Shown here one piece after another: positions 1-9,357 of a stretch of DNA of 42,282 nt (its first letter is position 1; every line of letters begins with the position of its first letter). Position numbers and translations under genes: made by a program. This DNA is from CAZYVU01 sp964651435 (GTDB lineage: Bacteria > Desulfobacterota > Syntrophorhabdia > Syntrophorhabdales > CAYQXL01), in the NCBI GenBank assembly GCA_964651435.1, contig CAZYVU010000025.1, forward strand, positions 1 to 42,282, in the 5' to 3' direction. The notes under the pieces were generated by a model. It had not been told where the DNA came from. It searched no databases and saw only the letters and a program-made list of their open reading frames with translations.

Positions 1-106
1 ATTGGAGACATTTCCAGAGTCTTCCGGGCCTCAAGATCCGCAGATTCGATCCGAGCGTCGGCTTCTCGTAGGCCCCCTCACCTTCACCTTTCAGTTACAA
101 ATCAAA

Positions 107-3100
107 TCAGGGGCAGCTACGCTTCATGACTATAGACGCCTTGTATGGCCCCACGGGCCGACCCTGGAACAGCCCGCTGTTAAACCAGACGTAGAATGTT
201 CTCGTGCCGTATAGGTTCCCCATGTAGCTTCCTGTCTGCTGCGAGAATGGCTTCCAGAGGAGACAGAGCTTGTCGCTCTGAGACAGGCACATATACTTTG
301 CCGAAATCGGGGGGTTGAGCGCAATCTTCACGTAAGGGTTCGTTGTGCACTCTGCGCCGTCGTTGATCAGGATTACCTTGTCAAAAACCCCCGTCGATAC
401 GGCATTGTAGACGACCTCGGACAAAACGCTCTCCCTGCCGTCATCCGTCACGGCAGAGACTGCAAGAAGCCACATCGGTTGCATTGCCCTGGAAGCCCAT
501 GGGGCGGCCGTATCAAAGGTCGTCGCCGTGGCTACGCCGAGAAGGCTCAGCGGGCCGTCATCACTTTTTCCTCCGTAGATACGGTATGCCGTAACATCGG
601 GAGACGGGCTTGACTGCCAGTTCAGTACCGTGTTGCCCTGTCCGCCCTGGACAGACTGAACCCCTGCCGGCGGCGCGGGATCGAGGGTCACGGCGATGGG
701 ATCTTCTGCGGCAGCCGTCAACCCGAACCGGAGGGAGCGGGGGTACCCGTCCAAGTATATCATATATCCCACCTGGGCGGTCTTGTTTTCGTCCATGAAG
801 GCGATAAAAACGGAACACTCTTCGGCCTTCCGGTCGCTCAACGTGAGGGTCCACGAACCATCGCCGGGGTCGCCCACCGTTATCGTGGCAAAGGCGCCAT
901 CCAACGCAACCTGCGAGGAGGGGATCGCCTGCTTCACCGTACCGTTGCCGGGATCAAATCCCGTTGCGTCGCCTGATGGGCTCTGCAGCAAAGGAAGTCC
1001 GCCTCCGATAACCGTAATGGCGAGCTGCGAAACCGTGGCCGCAAGCCCCCTTGCGGACCCGGCTGTCCTCACGGGCGTCTTCGAAGCGGTTACTCCGGTG
1101 ATGAACTTGACAATATCGTCCTGGTATGCCGAGACAAGCTCGCTGTGGGCAGCCTCCTTGTCGTCGCTAAAGGACAGGGCGTCAAGTCTGGCGCTGTCTT
1201 TCAATACCGTGCCGTCGCCCTCCGCCTTCATCGTGTATCCTGTTGGGGTACCGTCTTTGTAAAGGGTGCAGTTTCCGCTGCGATCCTTCACCTTAATCCG
1301 GTCGAGGGTGGCACGGCCTTTCCCCGCGAAAATCTTCGTCTTCACTTTGCCCGACGTATCTTTTTCTCCCCCCATGCGGGCGAGGCCGGAAGGGTCGTTG
1401 TTCAAGCCCGTGAGCCATGTGTTCGGCTCAAAGCTCAGCGAACCGTACGGGTCAAGAAACGAGTAGGTTGGCAGAAGCTGACCCGCAGCGGGCATCCCGG
1501 GGTCGTTGTGGAGGAAGTTGTAGACATCCTCTTTGCTGTAGAAAGTCCAACGCTTCCCATGGGCCTTCAACTGCAACATCAGCGTTGCTTCATAGAAGTG
1601 AGTATTATCCTCTTTTCCATCTAATTTTGCGTTATATGCGGCGATGGCGTCGGCAGTGACCGGATCGCCCCCTTCCCAGATGGGGTAGATCATGCCGGAA
1701 CCGTGGTTCGGGGTGCCGACCATGGCAAACTTGTCGATGTCGTATCTCTTGGTGAAATATTCGCTTTGGATGTACGAGCGCACCAGGAGGCCGCCCATGG
1801 AGTGGGCAATGATGTTGACCCTGGACATGCCCGATTTCTCAAGGGCGTTGTCGATGTTGGGGATGAGGTATTTCGTGAAGGAGTTTTCTTTCGTCTTGGT
1901 GTCCAGAGTCATTCGCCAGTCGTACGGGACGGCGAAGAGCGTGCAGTCTTTCTCGTATCCGTGGAACTTCGTCAGGTGTTCGATAAGGTCATGCCAGCCC
2001 ACTTTATCCAAGGGATCGTGGAGGCCATGATACCCCTTATCCCCCCAGTTTCCCCAGGCCTTGTCATCCCAGGAGGGTGGGTCCTTGGGCAGATAGGGGT
2101 ACGGGCCGCCTTTGCCTGTAGAGGACCCCATGATACCGGGCACGAGGAGGATGGGCACTTTTCCGCCGCTGCACGGCGCGATCTCCACAAGCCTCAAGTA
2201 GATCGACTCCCCCTTCTTTACTCCAAACCTCCTATTGTCCGTCTTGCCGGACACCCATCGCGCCGAAACCTGATAATCACCCTCGGGAAGAGCCGGGAAT
2301 GTGAACGCACCCGTGCTATCTGTCGTCGTCAACTGGTCCCAATATCCGGTGCCGCCTATCCTGACAATCTGCACCGTTGCCCCGGCCACACCATTGCTGT
2401 CCCGATCCACTACCTCGCCAGGAACGGTAACTCCTGCAGGCACATCATAGGTGATCGTGAAACTTACTTCATTGCTCTTCTTTCCTGTAGCGTTGTCTAT
2501 AGCCCACCAGGAATATAATCCAGAAGGCTTGTTAACCGGGGCCGTATAGGTAATGTCGAAATTACCGGCAGCGTCAAGCCGCTTCAGGAGTGTAGGGTAC
2601 TCCGTGCCGTCGGGTTTCTTGAAATGAAGCGTCGCCGTGCCGTTCGGCGTAAACCCGCTCCCCCATTCCTTCAACTTCGTCCCCGGCGGGGCAGAGGTCG
2701 GGGTCATGGCGATGGTGGGGGAAATTACCGGGTTGCCGTAGAGAGCCTGAATTTCGGGTTCGGATAAAACACGATTATAGAGCCGAACCTCGTCCATAAG
2801 ACCCGAAAAGTCTTCCGGTACGGGACAAGGCGATGCACCAATATGCAAATCGCTGCTGTTTGTAACCATACCGCGGTCATTGGCCTGCACAGTGGATAAT
2901 AACCCGCCGTTAACGTAAAATTTGATGGCCCCATATGGTTGCCCATCATAAGTCATGGCGAGATGCGCCCACTCCCCTGTCGGGACTGAAATGCCGGCGT
3001 CATAGTGGACACCTCCGTCAAAAAATGCAGCAATGCGGTTATCACTTTTCCAAAACGTAGCCCAAAAAACATAGGATTCGCTGTTATTCCAGGAGTCAGA

Positions 3101-3478
3101 TTTGCTAACAATCGTACCGTTGCCGTCGTTGGCGTCCAATCGCACCCAAGCCGCTACGGTAATCCCTCCACTGAAATTAAGGGAAACGGAATTGGGGACC
3201 GTTATTCCTGCATTACTGCCAGGAATGAACTTTGCGGCACCACCTACCTTCCCGGCTGAGGAATAGCTGACGTATCCATCGGCCGCCGTGCCATTATTGC
3301 CATATGCAGAACTGTCAAGACCTATATTTGCGGGCTCATCAAATGTCCAGTAGCCGACAAGTCCGTCATATAGTGCGGCCGACACTTGGCCAGTCAGAGC
3401 GATGCCGACAAGCAGGACTAAGGTCATTGCCGTCACTTGTCGTACAACCGCTGCCACAAACAAGGTTGTTATGTTCAT
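107..3478 (-). CDS. Secreted LamG / LCAT-like lipase multidomain protein
   Basis: A 1123-residue protein predicted to be exported: a hydrophobic N-terminal segment (residues ~15-35, ending near VSA-A) is followed by a LamG/concanavalin-like domain (~36-248), a beta-sandwich linker (~255-345), a carboxypeptidase-regulatory-like repeat (~350-430) and an alpha/beta-hydrolase (~440-795). The hydrolase matches the lecithin:cholesterol acyltransferase (LCAT) family: YDWR at 519-522, nucleophile Ser560 in AHSMGG, GDGTV with Asp755, and probable catalytic His778. An FN3-like segment (~990-1075) and an unassigned tail with two Cys pairs follow. Likely role: cell-surface or extracellular esterase/lipase with a carbohydrate- or surface-binding module; the substrate is unknown. 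The start is supported by AGGGGG a few bases upstream (3484-3491, complement). It is a single gene, not evidently in an operon. The enzyme class is well supported; the physiological role is not. Confidence 0.85.
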   Translation of the reverse strand: MNITTLFVAAVVRQVTAMTLVLLVGIALTGQVSAALYDGLVGYWTFDEPANIGLDSSAYGNNGTAADGYVSYSSAGKVGGAAKFIPGSNAGITVPNSVSLNFSGGITVAAWVRLDANDGNGTIVSKSDSWNNSESYVFWATFWKSDNRIAAFFDGGVHYDAGISVPTGEWAHLAMTYDGQPYGAIKFYVNGGLLSTVQANDRGMVTNSSDLHIGASPCPVPEDFSGLMDEVRLYNRVLSEPEIQALYGNPVISPTIAMTPTSAPPGTKLKEWGSGFTPNGTATLHFKKPDGTEYPTLLKRLDAAGNFDITYTAPVNKPSGLYSWWAIDNATGKKSNEVSFTITYDVPAGVTVPGEVVDRDSNGVAGATVQIVRIGGTGYWDQLTTTDSTGAFTFPALPEGDYQVSARWVSGKTDNRRFGVKKGESIYLRLVEIAPCSGGKVPILLVPGIMGSSTGKGGPYPYLPKDPPSWDDKAWGNWGDKGYHGLHDPLDKVGWHDLIEHLTKFHGYEKDCTLFAVPYDWRMTLDTKTKENSFTKYLIPNIDNALEKSGMSRVNIIAHSMGGLLVRSYIQSEYFTKRYDIDKFAMVGTPNHGSGMIYPIWEGGDPVTADAIAAYNAKLDGKEDNTHFYEATLMLQLKAHGKRWTFYSKEDVYNFLHNDPGMPAAGQLLPTYSFLDPYGSLSFEPNTWLTGLNNDPSGLARMGGEKDTSGKVKTKIFAGKGRATLDRIKVKDRSGNCTLYKDGTPTGYTMKAEGDGTVLKDSARLDALSFSDDKEAAHSELVSAYQDDIVKFITGVTASKTPVRTAGSARGLAATVSQLAITVIGGGLPLLQSPSGDATGFDPGNGTVKQAIPSSQVALDGAFATITVGDPGDGSWTLTLSDRKAEECSVFIAFMDENKTAQVGYMIYLDGYPRSLRFGLTAAAEDPIAVTLDPAPPAGVQSVQGGQGNTVLNWQSSPSPDVTAYRIYGGKSDDGPLSLLGVATATTFDTAAPWASRAMQPMWLLAVSAVTDDGRESVLSEVVYNAVSTGVFDKVILINDGAECTTNPYVKIALNPPISAKYMCLSQSDKLCLLWKPFSQQTGSYMGNLYGTRTFYVWFNSGLFQGRPVGPYKASIVMKRSCP

Positions 3479-3941
3479 TTCCTACCCCCTTTTGGTATTT
3501 AAGATCTACTGCCGCTCTTTCTCTAAGAACGCCAGCTTTTGCATTTTCCTGTGCGCCTCACGATCTCCGTTTCCCCCCGTCCCCGCTTCTGTCTTTATCT
3601 CCGAACTCCGAACTCATCACTCCGAACTCGCGCAGTGCCCCCGTTTCCCCCATTCTCCGTTTCATGTTTTTCCCAAATGGTATTGGTATGTTACCCCCCC
3701 CGATGGGATGTCAAGAAGATTTTGGGCAGGTCCGACTGTTCCTGAGCGCCTCGCTTGAAGATTGAGAGCCTTTCCTTCGCCCCTTTGCTGTTACTCCGAA
3801 CTCTATACCCCGAACTGTCTCCCCCTCTCCCATTCTCCGTTTCTTTCTGTTTCTCCACTCCGAACTTCACCACATACACATATAATGTCACATTTTCAAT
3901 TTGTATTGACAATCCCTAATTCTTGCCTGTAGAATCGATTC
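3479..3941. repeat. Intergenic tract with degenerate CTCCGAACT and CCCATTCTCCGTTTC repeats
   Basis: A 463-base gap between divergent genes. It holds five exact CTCCGAACT copies (3599-3607, 3606-3614, 3620-3628, 3794-3802, 3858-3866), a near copy CCCCGAACT (3808-3816), and two exact CCCATTCTCCGTTTC copies (3649-3663, 3829-3843). The strand is strongly pyrimidine-biased. A two-mismatch relative of the 15-mer lies at 5193-5207, beyond the next gene. Spacing is irregular, so this is not a CRISPR array. No convincing gene is visible; short open frames here have no recognisable product. The far end carries the promoter of the AAA ATPase gene. Confidence 0.7.
3906..3935 (+). promoter_or_regulatory. 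Sigma-70-type promoter abutting the ATPase start codon
   Basis: TTGACA (3906-3911), an 18-base spacer, then TAGAAT (3930-3935). Only six bases separate the -10 box from the ATG at 3942, so transcription should begin at or within a base of the start codon. No Shine-Dalgarno sequence is visible. This predicts a leaderless mRNA. The promoter is read from sequence only. Confidence 0.6.
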
Positions 3942-5156
3942 ATGCATTACATTCATCGGGAGATCGAAGGCGCATTGCGCCGTTACCTCGCCGCCTTCCC
4001 CAGCGTTGCCGTTACGGGCCCACGCCAGTCCGGAAAGTCAACACTGCTCATCAATTCCCTTGAAGGTTACACCTACCTGACCCTCGATGATCCGTTGAGG
4101 CGGGAACAGGCCTTGTCGGATCCGCAGTTTTTCCTCGACTCCGCCGGCGAGAAGGCGATTATCGACGAGATTCAACTGGCGCCGTCGTTACTTTCCTACG
4201 TGAAGATGCGCATCGACGCCCAGCGAGATGTTAAGGGGCGCTACGTTTTCACCGGCTCCCAGCAGTTCAATATGATAAGAAACTTAAGCGACTCCCTTGC
4301 GGGCAGAGTGGGACTTCTCGATCTGCTCCCCTTTTCCGTCGCCGAAAAGAAAGCCGTCAGCGCACCCCGGGATGCAGTGGAGGCCTTTGTCCACGCCTGC
4401 TTAACGGGGTCGTTTCCCGAGATCGTCATCGACGCGAACGTCGACAGGCCGGCTTGGTATGGCTCATACGTCCAAACGTATCTTGAACGGGACGCAAGAA
4501 CCCTCTATAACATAGGCAATCTCAGGGATTTCCAACGATTCGTTCGCCTCCTTGCAACACGGTGTTCCCAGGTTCTCAACATGTCTCAGTTTGCCAATGA
4601 CCTGGGTATAAGCACACCAACGGTAAGAAATTGGCTCTCGGTCCTCGAGGCGGGCAGGATTATCTACCTGCTGCCCCCTTACTTCAACAATCTCGGCAAG
4701 CGTGTCACAAAATCACCGAAAGTCTACTTTCTCGACTGCGGCCTTGTGTGCTACCTGACGGGCATCAACGACCGGGATCACCTCCTGAAGGGGCCCATGG
4801 CCGGACCACTCTTTGAAAGCTTCTGCATCCAGGAGACGGTCAAACTCTTCTTCAATGGAGGCATGCAGCCTCCCCTCTATTATCTGCGCACGAACAACAA
4901 CCTTGAGGTTGACCTCTTAGTCGAAGAAGCCGCAGGAAAGCTCACGCCATTTGAAATTAAACTGGGCAAGACTCCGTCCGTCGCCATGGCATCGAACATC
5001 GAACGGTTCCGGAAAACCTTCGGCAATCTCGACATTGGCGATGGCGCCGTCGTCTGCCTTGCCGATACATCCGTACCGCTGGCCCGCGGCGTCTCGGCTC
5101 TGACCTTCGATGACTATCTGGAGCGATTGCGACGGTTATTCACGGCACCGACCTGA
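3942..5156 (+). CDS. AAA-type ATPase with DUF4143 domain
   Basis: A 404-residue protein with a P-loop GPRQSGKST near residue 26, a Walker B-like AIIDEIQ near 70, and a sensor-like FTGSQQF around 100. The C-terminal half is the DUF4143 region, with a winged-helix-like segment around 215-240 and an EVD...EIK pattern near 325-345 that recalls a PD-(D/E)XK nuclease core. Such ATPases are widespread, often variably distributed, and of unknown cellular function; some sit in accessory or defence-like settings. It is a single gene flanked on both sides by intergenic DNA with related degenerate repeats. The start is set by the abutting promoter and conserved N-terminus rather than by a ribosome binding site. 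Family assignment is secure; function is not known. Confidence 0.88.
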   Translation: MHYIHREIEGALRRYLAAFPSVAVTGPRQSGKSTLLINSLEGYTYLTLDDPLRREQALSDPQFFLDSAGEKAIIDEIQLAPSLLSYVKMRIDAQRDVKGRYVFTGSQQFNMIRNLSDSLAGRVGLLDLLPFSVAEKKAVSAPRDAVEAFVHACLTGSFPEIVIDANVDRPAWYGSYVQTYLERDARTLYNIGNLRDFQRFVRLLATRCSQVLNMSQFANDLGISTPTVRNWLSVLEAGRIIYLLPPYFNNLGKRVTKSPKVYFLDCGLVCYLTGINDRDHLLKGPMAGPLFESFCIQETVKLFFNGGMQPPLYYLRTNNNLEVDLLVEEAAGKLTPFEIKLGKTPSVAMASNIERFRKTFGNLDIGDGAVVCLADTSVPLARGVSALTFDDYLERLRRLFTAPT

Positions 5157-5268
5157 AGAGCCCCAAAAACAGACACTTGCCCCACCGCTTCGCCCATTCC
5201 CCGTCTCGCCGATTCTCGGCTTCGCCCTGCCCTTCAATAATTCTGTCTCCAAAGACCGGCAAATGTTC

Positions 5269-5274
5269 TATAAT
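5269..5274 (+). promoter_or_regulatory. TATAAT -10 element before the histidine kinase gene
   Basis: A perfect TATAAT ends seven bases before the ATG at 5282. No convincing -35 box lies 16-18 bases upstream. If used, transcription would start at about the start codon, which argues for ATG 5282 over ATG 5273/5276 or the upstream ATG at 5177. Confidence 0.4.
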
Positions 5275-5281
5275 GATGTGT

Positions 5282-7879
5282 ATGCTCGAAAAGCTCCACA
5301 ACAGAGGAGATGACAGCCCGAAAGCGGAAAGCCTCTCCTCAGAAATAGCGGCCCTCAGGGAGCGGTGTACCGGGCTTGAAGAAACCGTCGCATCCCAGAA
5401 ACAGACCATCGAGGCCCTTGGCGCCCTCATAGAGGCTACGTCCGATGCAGCCTTCCTCATTGACAAAGAAGGTACGATCATTACGGCCAATGGCAGCGCA
5501 GCCCTGCTCTACGAATCGACGCCGGCGCAATTTATTGGGGCCAAGATCTACCGCTTCCTTCCTCGCGACCTCCTCAGGCAGAGCAGGCAGAAAATGCGCA
5601 CCGTCCTGCAGACCGGCTCAGCGACACATTTTGAAATCCGCCTAAAGGGAAACTATTACGAGAACAGCATCTACCCCGTTACGAACCCCGAGGGCGCCGT
5701 CTACCGCCTTGCCGTTTTTATTCGGGACATCACGGAAAAGAAGAGGGTCGAGGCTACCCTGGAGCAAACGGAGGCTAAGTACCGGAACATCTATGAAAAT
5801 GCGACGGAAGGCATCTTTCAAACGAGCCCCGAAGGCCGGTTTATCAGCGCCAACCCGTCGCTTGCCCGCATCCACGGTTACAGCTCACCACAGGAGCTGA
5901 TAGATACGATCAGGGACATGAACCGGCAGCTTTACGTCAACCCCGGGGACCGAGAGCGGCTTGTGCGGGCCCTTCACGAAAAGGGCCATATCCAGAACTT
6001 CGAGGTAGAACTCTACCGAAAGGATGGCAGCCTTCACTGGATTTCAATCAATGCCCGCGGCGTAAGGGACGGGAGAGGCAAGATAGCCTACTACGAAGGC
6101 ACCATGCAGGACATCTCGGAGCGCAAGGAGGCCGAGAAAGCCCTCACGGAGAGCGAAGAGCGGTACAGAACGGCTATCGAACATTCCAACGACGGCGTCG
6201 TCATCATCCAGGGCGATAGGAACACCTATGTCAACAGGCAGTTCCTCAAAATGTTCGGGTTTCAAAGCGTTGACGAGATTGTTGGAAAATCGGTCACCAC
6301 CGTCGTTCACCCCGATGATCTTGATTTGGTCAAATCGGTCAATCTGAAGCGGCAGCGCGGCGAACCCGTCCCTTCACGGTACGAATTCAAAGGCCTTAGG
6401 CGTGATGGCACCATCCTCTACGTTGAGGTCTCGGCAGCGGAGATGAGCCATCGAGGAATCACCCTCTACCTCCTCTATCTCAGGGACGTGACGGAGCGAA
6501 AAAGGGCCGAAGAGGCGCTCCGCAGGGAGAGAAACAGGTTTCAGAGCCTGTCGGAGAATGCCCCTTTCGGTATCGCCATGATCGCTGCAAACGGTATGTT
6601 CACCTATATCAACCCAAAGTTTACGGAAATTTTCGGGTACGACCACCGCGACGTGCCACGGGGTGCAGACTGGTTCCGGCAGGCATTTCCGGATCCGGAT
6701 CAGCGCAGCAAGGCAATGCTCCGCTGGATCGAGGACGTGAAGAACACAAAACCCGGAGAGCGGACACCCCGAACCTTCGTTGTTACCTGTAAAAACGGCA
6801 CCGAAAAAACGATCAACTTTATTCCCGTCCGTCTTGGCTCGGGCGAGCACATCGTTACCTTCGAGGACATATCGGAACGCATCAAGGCCCAGGAAGCCCT
6901 CATGCGGTCCCACCGGGAGCTTGAACGCCTCAATGCGGCGAAGACCAAGGCGGTGAACCACATCTCCCACGAACTGAAGACACCCCTCGCCGTCATTCAA
7001 GGGAACCTCAGGCTGCTGAAGAACAAGCTGGGCCACCTGCAGCAGGGGCCGACGAACCTCGTCGGGGTGGTGGAATCGATTGAGCGCAACATAAAGCGAC
7101 TCTTCGGCATATCCAAGGAAACAGACGAGATTTTCAGGGTATCGAAGGAGCTGGAGGCGGGCATACTCTTTGACGAGCTGGAACGGTTCTGGCAGCGCTT
7201 TGACCAGATACCCGATATGCCCCGAGAGACGCGCCGGCACTGGGAGGCTTTGAAAGAGTGGTTCTCCAAGTATCTTGCCGGGGCGACTCACAATTTTCAG
7301 TCCATCGATGTCTATCCGTTTCTGCTCCAACTCGTCGAAAAGACCCGGCGGCAGGCAAACCATCGCCGGGTGAAGATCGAAATCGACGGTGTCAACGATC
7401 TCTTCATCTCAATGGATCCGGCGATCCTTTCGTCGGTCATCACAACACTTCTCAAGAACGCCATTGAGAACACGCCTGACGGAGGGCTCATCAGCCTGTC
7501 TGCCGACCTTCAAGGCGATCAGGTATTGATACGGGTAACCGACTTCGGCATCGGCATCACACAGGAGAATCGGCAGTACATTTTTGACGGGCTCTTCCAC
7601 ACAAAGGGAACGGACCTCTACACCTCGGGAAAGCCCTACGATTTTGGAGCCGGCGGCAAGGGGCTGGAGCTTCTCCTCCTCAAGGCATACGCGCAGCGCA
7701 TGGGCTTCGACATTACCCTGTCGAGCACGCGGTGCCGTTACATCCCGTCGGACCGCGACCTGTGCCCCGGGGACATCGAGAAGTGCCCCCATGTGAATGG
7801 TCCGGTGGAATGTGCTCAATCGGGCACCACGACGTTCACCCTCTCCTTTCCCGCCGGCAAACACGCCGCAGGCGGTTGA
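5282..7879 (+). CDS. PAS-domain sensor histidine kinase (orphan)
   Basis: From ATG 5282 the protein is 865 residues with no membrane segment, so it is probably cytoplasmic. A short coiled coil precedes four PAS domains, each ending in a DITE(K/R)K/DVTERK-type linker; then come a HisKA domain with phosphoacceptor His563 in HISHELKTP, and a HATPase domain with an N-box (LLKNAIENTP), a G1 box (DFGIG) and an atypical G2 box (GGKGLELL). A long helical insertion separates the HisKA and ATPase regions. Near the C-terminus are Cys818, Cys828, Cys835 and Cys844 (with His837), an unusual cluster inside the ATPase fold. No response regulator is adjacent, so the partner is unknown. The reading frame is open from 5177, but the upstream part is low-complexity, repeat-like DNA; 5273 and 5276 are alternative starts. 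Confidence 0.9.
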   Translation: MLEKLHNRGDDSPKAESLSSEIAALRERCTGLEETVASQKQTIEALGALIEATSDAAFLIDKEGTIITANGSAALLYESTPAQFIGAKIYRFLPRDLLRQSRQKMRTVLQTGSATHFEIRLKGNYYENSIYPVTNPEGAVYRLAVFIRDITEKKRVEATLEQTEAKYRNIYENATEGIFQTSPEGRFISANPSLARIHGYSSPQELIDTIRDMNRQLYVNPGDRERLVRALHEKGHIQNFEVELYRKDGSLHWISINARGVRDGRGKIAYYEGTMQDISERKEAEKALTESEERYRTAIEHSNDGVVIIQGDRNTYVNRQFLKMFGFQSVDEIVGKSVTTVVHPDDLDLVKSVNLKRQRGEPVPSRYEFKGLRRDGTILYVEVSAAEMSHRGITLYLLYLRDVTERKRAEEALRRERNRFQSLSENAPFGIAMIAANGMFTYINPKFTEIFGYDHRDVPRGADWFRQAFPDPDQRSKAMLRWIEDVKNTKPGERTPRTFVVTCKNGTEKTINFIPVRLGSGEHIVTFEDISERIKAQEALMRSHRELERLNAAKTKAVNHISHELKTPLAVIQGNLRLLKNKLGHLQQGPTNLVGVVESIERNIKRLFGISKETDEIFRVSKELEAGILFDELERFWQRFDQIPDMPRETRRHWEALKEWFSKYLAGATHNFQSIDVYPFLLQLVEKTRRQANHRRVKIEIDGVNDLFISMDPAILSSVITTLLKNAIENTPDGGLISLSADLQGDQVLIRVTDFGIGITQENRQYIFDGLFHTKGTDLYTSGKPYDFGAGGKGLELLLLKAYAQRMGFDITLSSTRCRYIPSDRDLCPGDIEKCPHVNGPVECAQSGTTTFTLSFPAGKHAAGG

Positions 7880-7894
7880 ACGCCCCATTTCGTT

Positions 7895-9277
7895 ATGTCG
7901 CACAGCCTATCGGTTGGTACCGTTTTTTCCGCTGCAGTCTCCGACGTCGCATTGCCCAATGACTTCGGCGTCGCTCGCCATGAGGGGCTCGTTATCTTCA
8001 TACCCTTCGCCCTCCCCGGCGACGTGGTTACAGCGAGACTTACGGGCATGGAGAAGAGCTTCGGTTTCGCAGATGTCGTTGCAATCGATGCCCCTTCCCC
8101 GGACAGAGTAACGCCTTTTTGTTCGCACTTCGGGGACTGCGGGGGTTGCTCGCTCCAGCACTTCCGGTACGAGAGGCAGCTCGAACTGAAAAGAAACCAC
8201 ATAGTGGAGGCTCTGAAAAGGCTGGGAGGCCTGAATCCGGACGCCGTCGAGAGAACCGTTCCGTCCCCAAAAACCACGGATTACCGGTCGAAAATCGAAC
8301 TTGTCTTTGCGAGGGAAGGAGGGAGAACGATCCTGGGCCTCAAGCCAAGGATACGGCGTGGATTGGGCCGGGGCGTGCCCGTAGTTCCCCTGCAGGAATG
8401 CCCCGTATTCAGCCCTGAGACGAGCCGCCTTATTTCCCTCATAAATCAGCTCGCCACGGAGTCGCATCTTTCCGTCTACGAGCCTCAAGAGAGTCGCGGT
8501 CTGTTGAAGCACCTTGTCATCCGGCAGGCCAAGTCTACGGGCCAACTGATGATCATCATCGAGACAAACGGGGACGCGCATGAGGATGTCCACCCCCTCT
8601 GGGCTCGGTTGATAGAGGCCATGCCGGGTATCACCAGCGTCTATACGGCCACCGCCGCCGGGCCATCAAACCACAGGTATTTTGGAAATACCACAGCCGT
8701 CTGCGGCAGCGATTCCTTGACGGAAGTCCTGGGCAACCTTGCCTTTGCCGTGCTGCCCCAATCCTTCTTTCAGCCCAACCCAGCCGCGGCAGCCATGCTC
8801 TACGAAGCCCTCCTGAAGGAGGCCGCCCTCACGGGCAGGGAATCGGTTCTGGGGCTTTTTTCGGGCATCGGCTGCATTGAGCTCTATCTTGCACCCTTTG
8901 CCCGGTCCGTGGTGGGCGTCGATTCCGTTGAGCAGAACATCGAGAGCGCCCGTCGCAACGCTCTGCGGAACGGGTTGAGCAACTGCACCTTTGTCCACGC
9001 CCGTGCTGAGGCGGCCCTAAGCAGCCTTCGCAGACAATCCTTCGGGCGCGTCGTCGTTGACCCCCCCCGCTCCGGCCTGGGCGCAAAGATAGTAGATCAG
9101 ATATGCAGGATTGCAGCACCGATGGTGCTCTATGTGTCCTGCAACCCCGGAACGCTGGCCAGGGACCTGTCGCTATTCCGAAAAGGGGGCTACAGTATTG
9201 CCCGCCTCATCCCCTTTGATTTCTTTCCCCATACGGGACACGTTGAATCACTCGTCAGCCTCACGAAAAGGGGCTGA
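7895..9277 (+). CDS. Fe-S RNA m5U methyltransferase, RlmD/TrmA family
   Basis: A 460-residue SAM-dependent RNA uracil-5-methyltransferase. A TRAM-like N-terminal domain (~1-60) precedes a [4Fe-4S] site with Cys76, Cys82 and Cys85 (C-x5-C-x2-C) and Cys169, the same arrangement as in E. coli RlmD. The SAM fold follows (GLFSGIGCIELYLA), with a DPPRSG motif and nucleophile Cys416 in VSCNPGT. It methylates a uridine in 23S rRNA or tRNA; sequence alone does not tell which (RlmC, RlmD and TrmA are related, and some relatives act on two sites), so no symbol is given. It starts 15 bases after the kinase gene and may be co-transcribed with it, though no functional link is evident. Confidence 0.9.
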   Translation: MSHSLSVGTVFSAAVSDVALPNDFGVARHEGLVIFIPFALPGDVVTARLTGMEKSFGFADVVAIDAPSPDRVTPFCSHFGDCGGCSLQHFRYERQLELKRNHIVEALKRLGGLNPDAVERTVPSPKTTDYRSKIELVFAREGGRTILGLKPRIRRGLGRGVPVVPLQECPVFSPETSRLISLINQLATESHLSVYEPQESRGLLKHLVIRQAKSTGQLMIIIETNGDAHEDVHPLWARLIEAMPGITSVYTATAAGPSNHRYFGNTTAVCGSDSLTEVLGNLAFAVLPQSFFQPNPAAAAMLYEALLKEAALTGRESVLGLFSGIGCIELYLAPFARSVVGVDSVEQNIESARRNALRNGLSNCTFVHARAEAALSSLRRQSFGRVVVDPPRSGLGAKIVDQICRIAAPMVLYVSCNPGTLARDLSLFRKGGYSIARLIPFDFFPHTGHVESLVSLTKRG

Positions 9278-9323
9278 TTGCGACGGGCCCGCCGCCGGTA
9301 CGGGTTTCAGCCTCCAAAATACG

Positions 9324-9351
9324 TTTACTTATCCTTCTCTTCTGATAAAAT
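9324..9351 (+). promoter_or_regulatory. Promoter abutting ligA start codon
   Basis: TTTACT (9324-9329), a 16-base spacer, TAAAAT (9346-9351), then six bases to ATG 9358. The geometry matches the ATPase promoter at 3906-3935 and again predicts a leaderless or nearly leaderless transcript. Confidence 0.5.
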
Positions 9352-9357
9352 GATGGC

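Noticed and set aside
1..106. Short plus-strand open frame at the window edge
   Set aside because: No family features, and it runs antisense into the 3' end of the lipase gene; no terminator is evident there either.
1703..2518. 271-codon plus-strand frame opposite the lipase gene
   Set aside because: The minus-strand product has complete LCAT motifs; this frame has none.
3560..3870. CRISPR array suggested by repeated CTCCGAACT
   Set aside because: Units are only 9-15 bases, spacing is irregular, two copies overlap, and no cas genes are present.
6374..7363. 329-codon minus-strand frame opposite the histidine kinase
   Set aside because: Shadow of well-defined PAS and HisKA domains on the other strand; no recognisable motifs.
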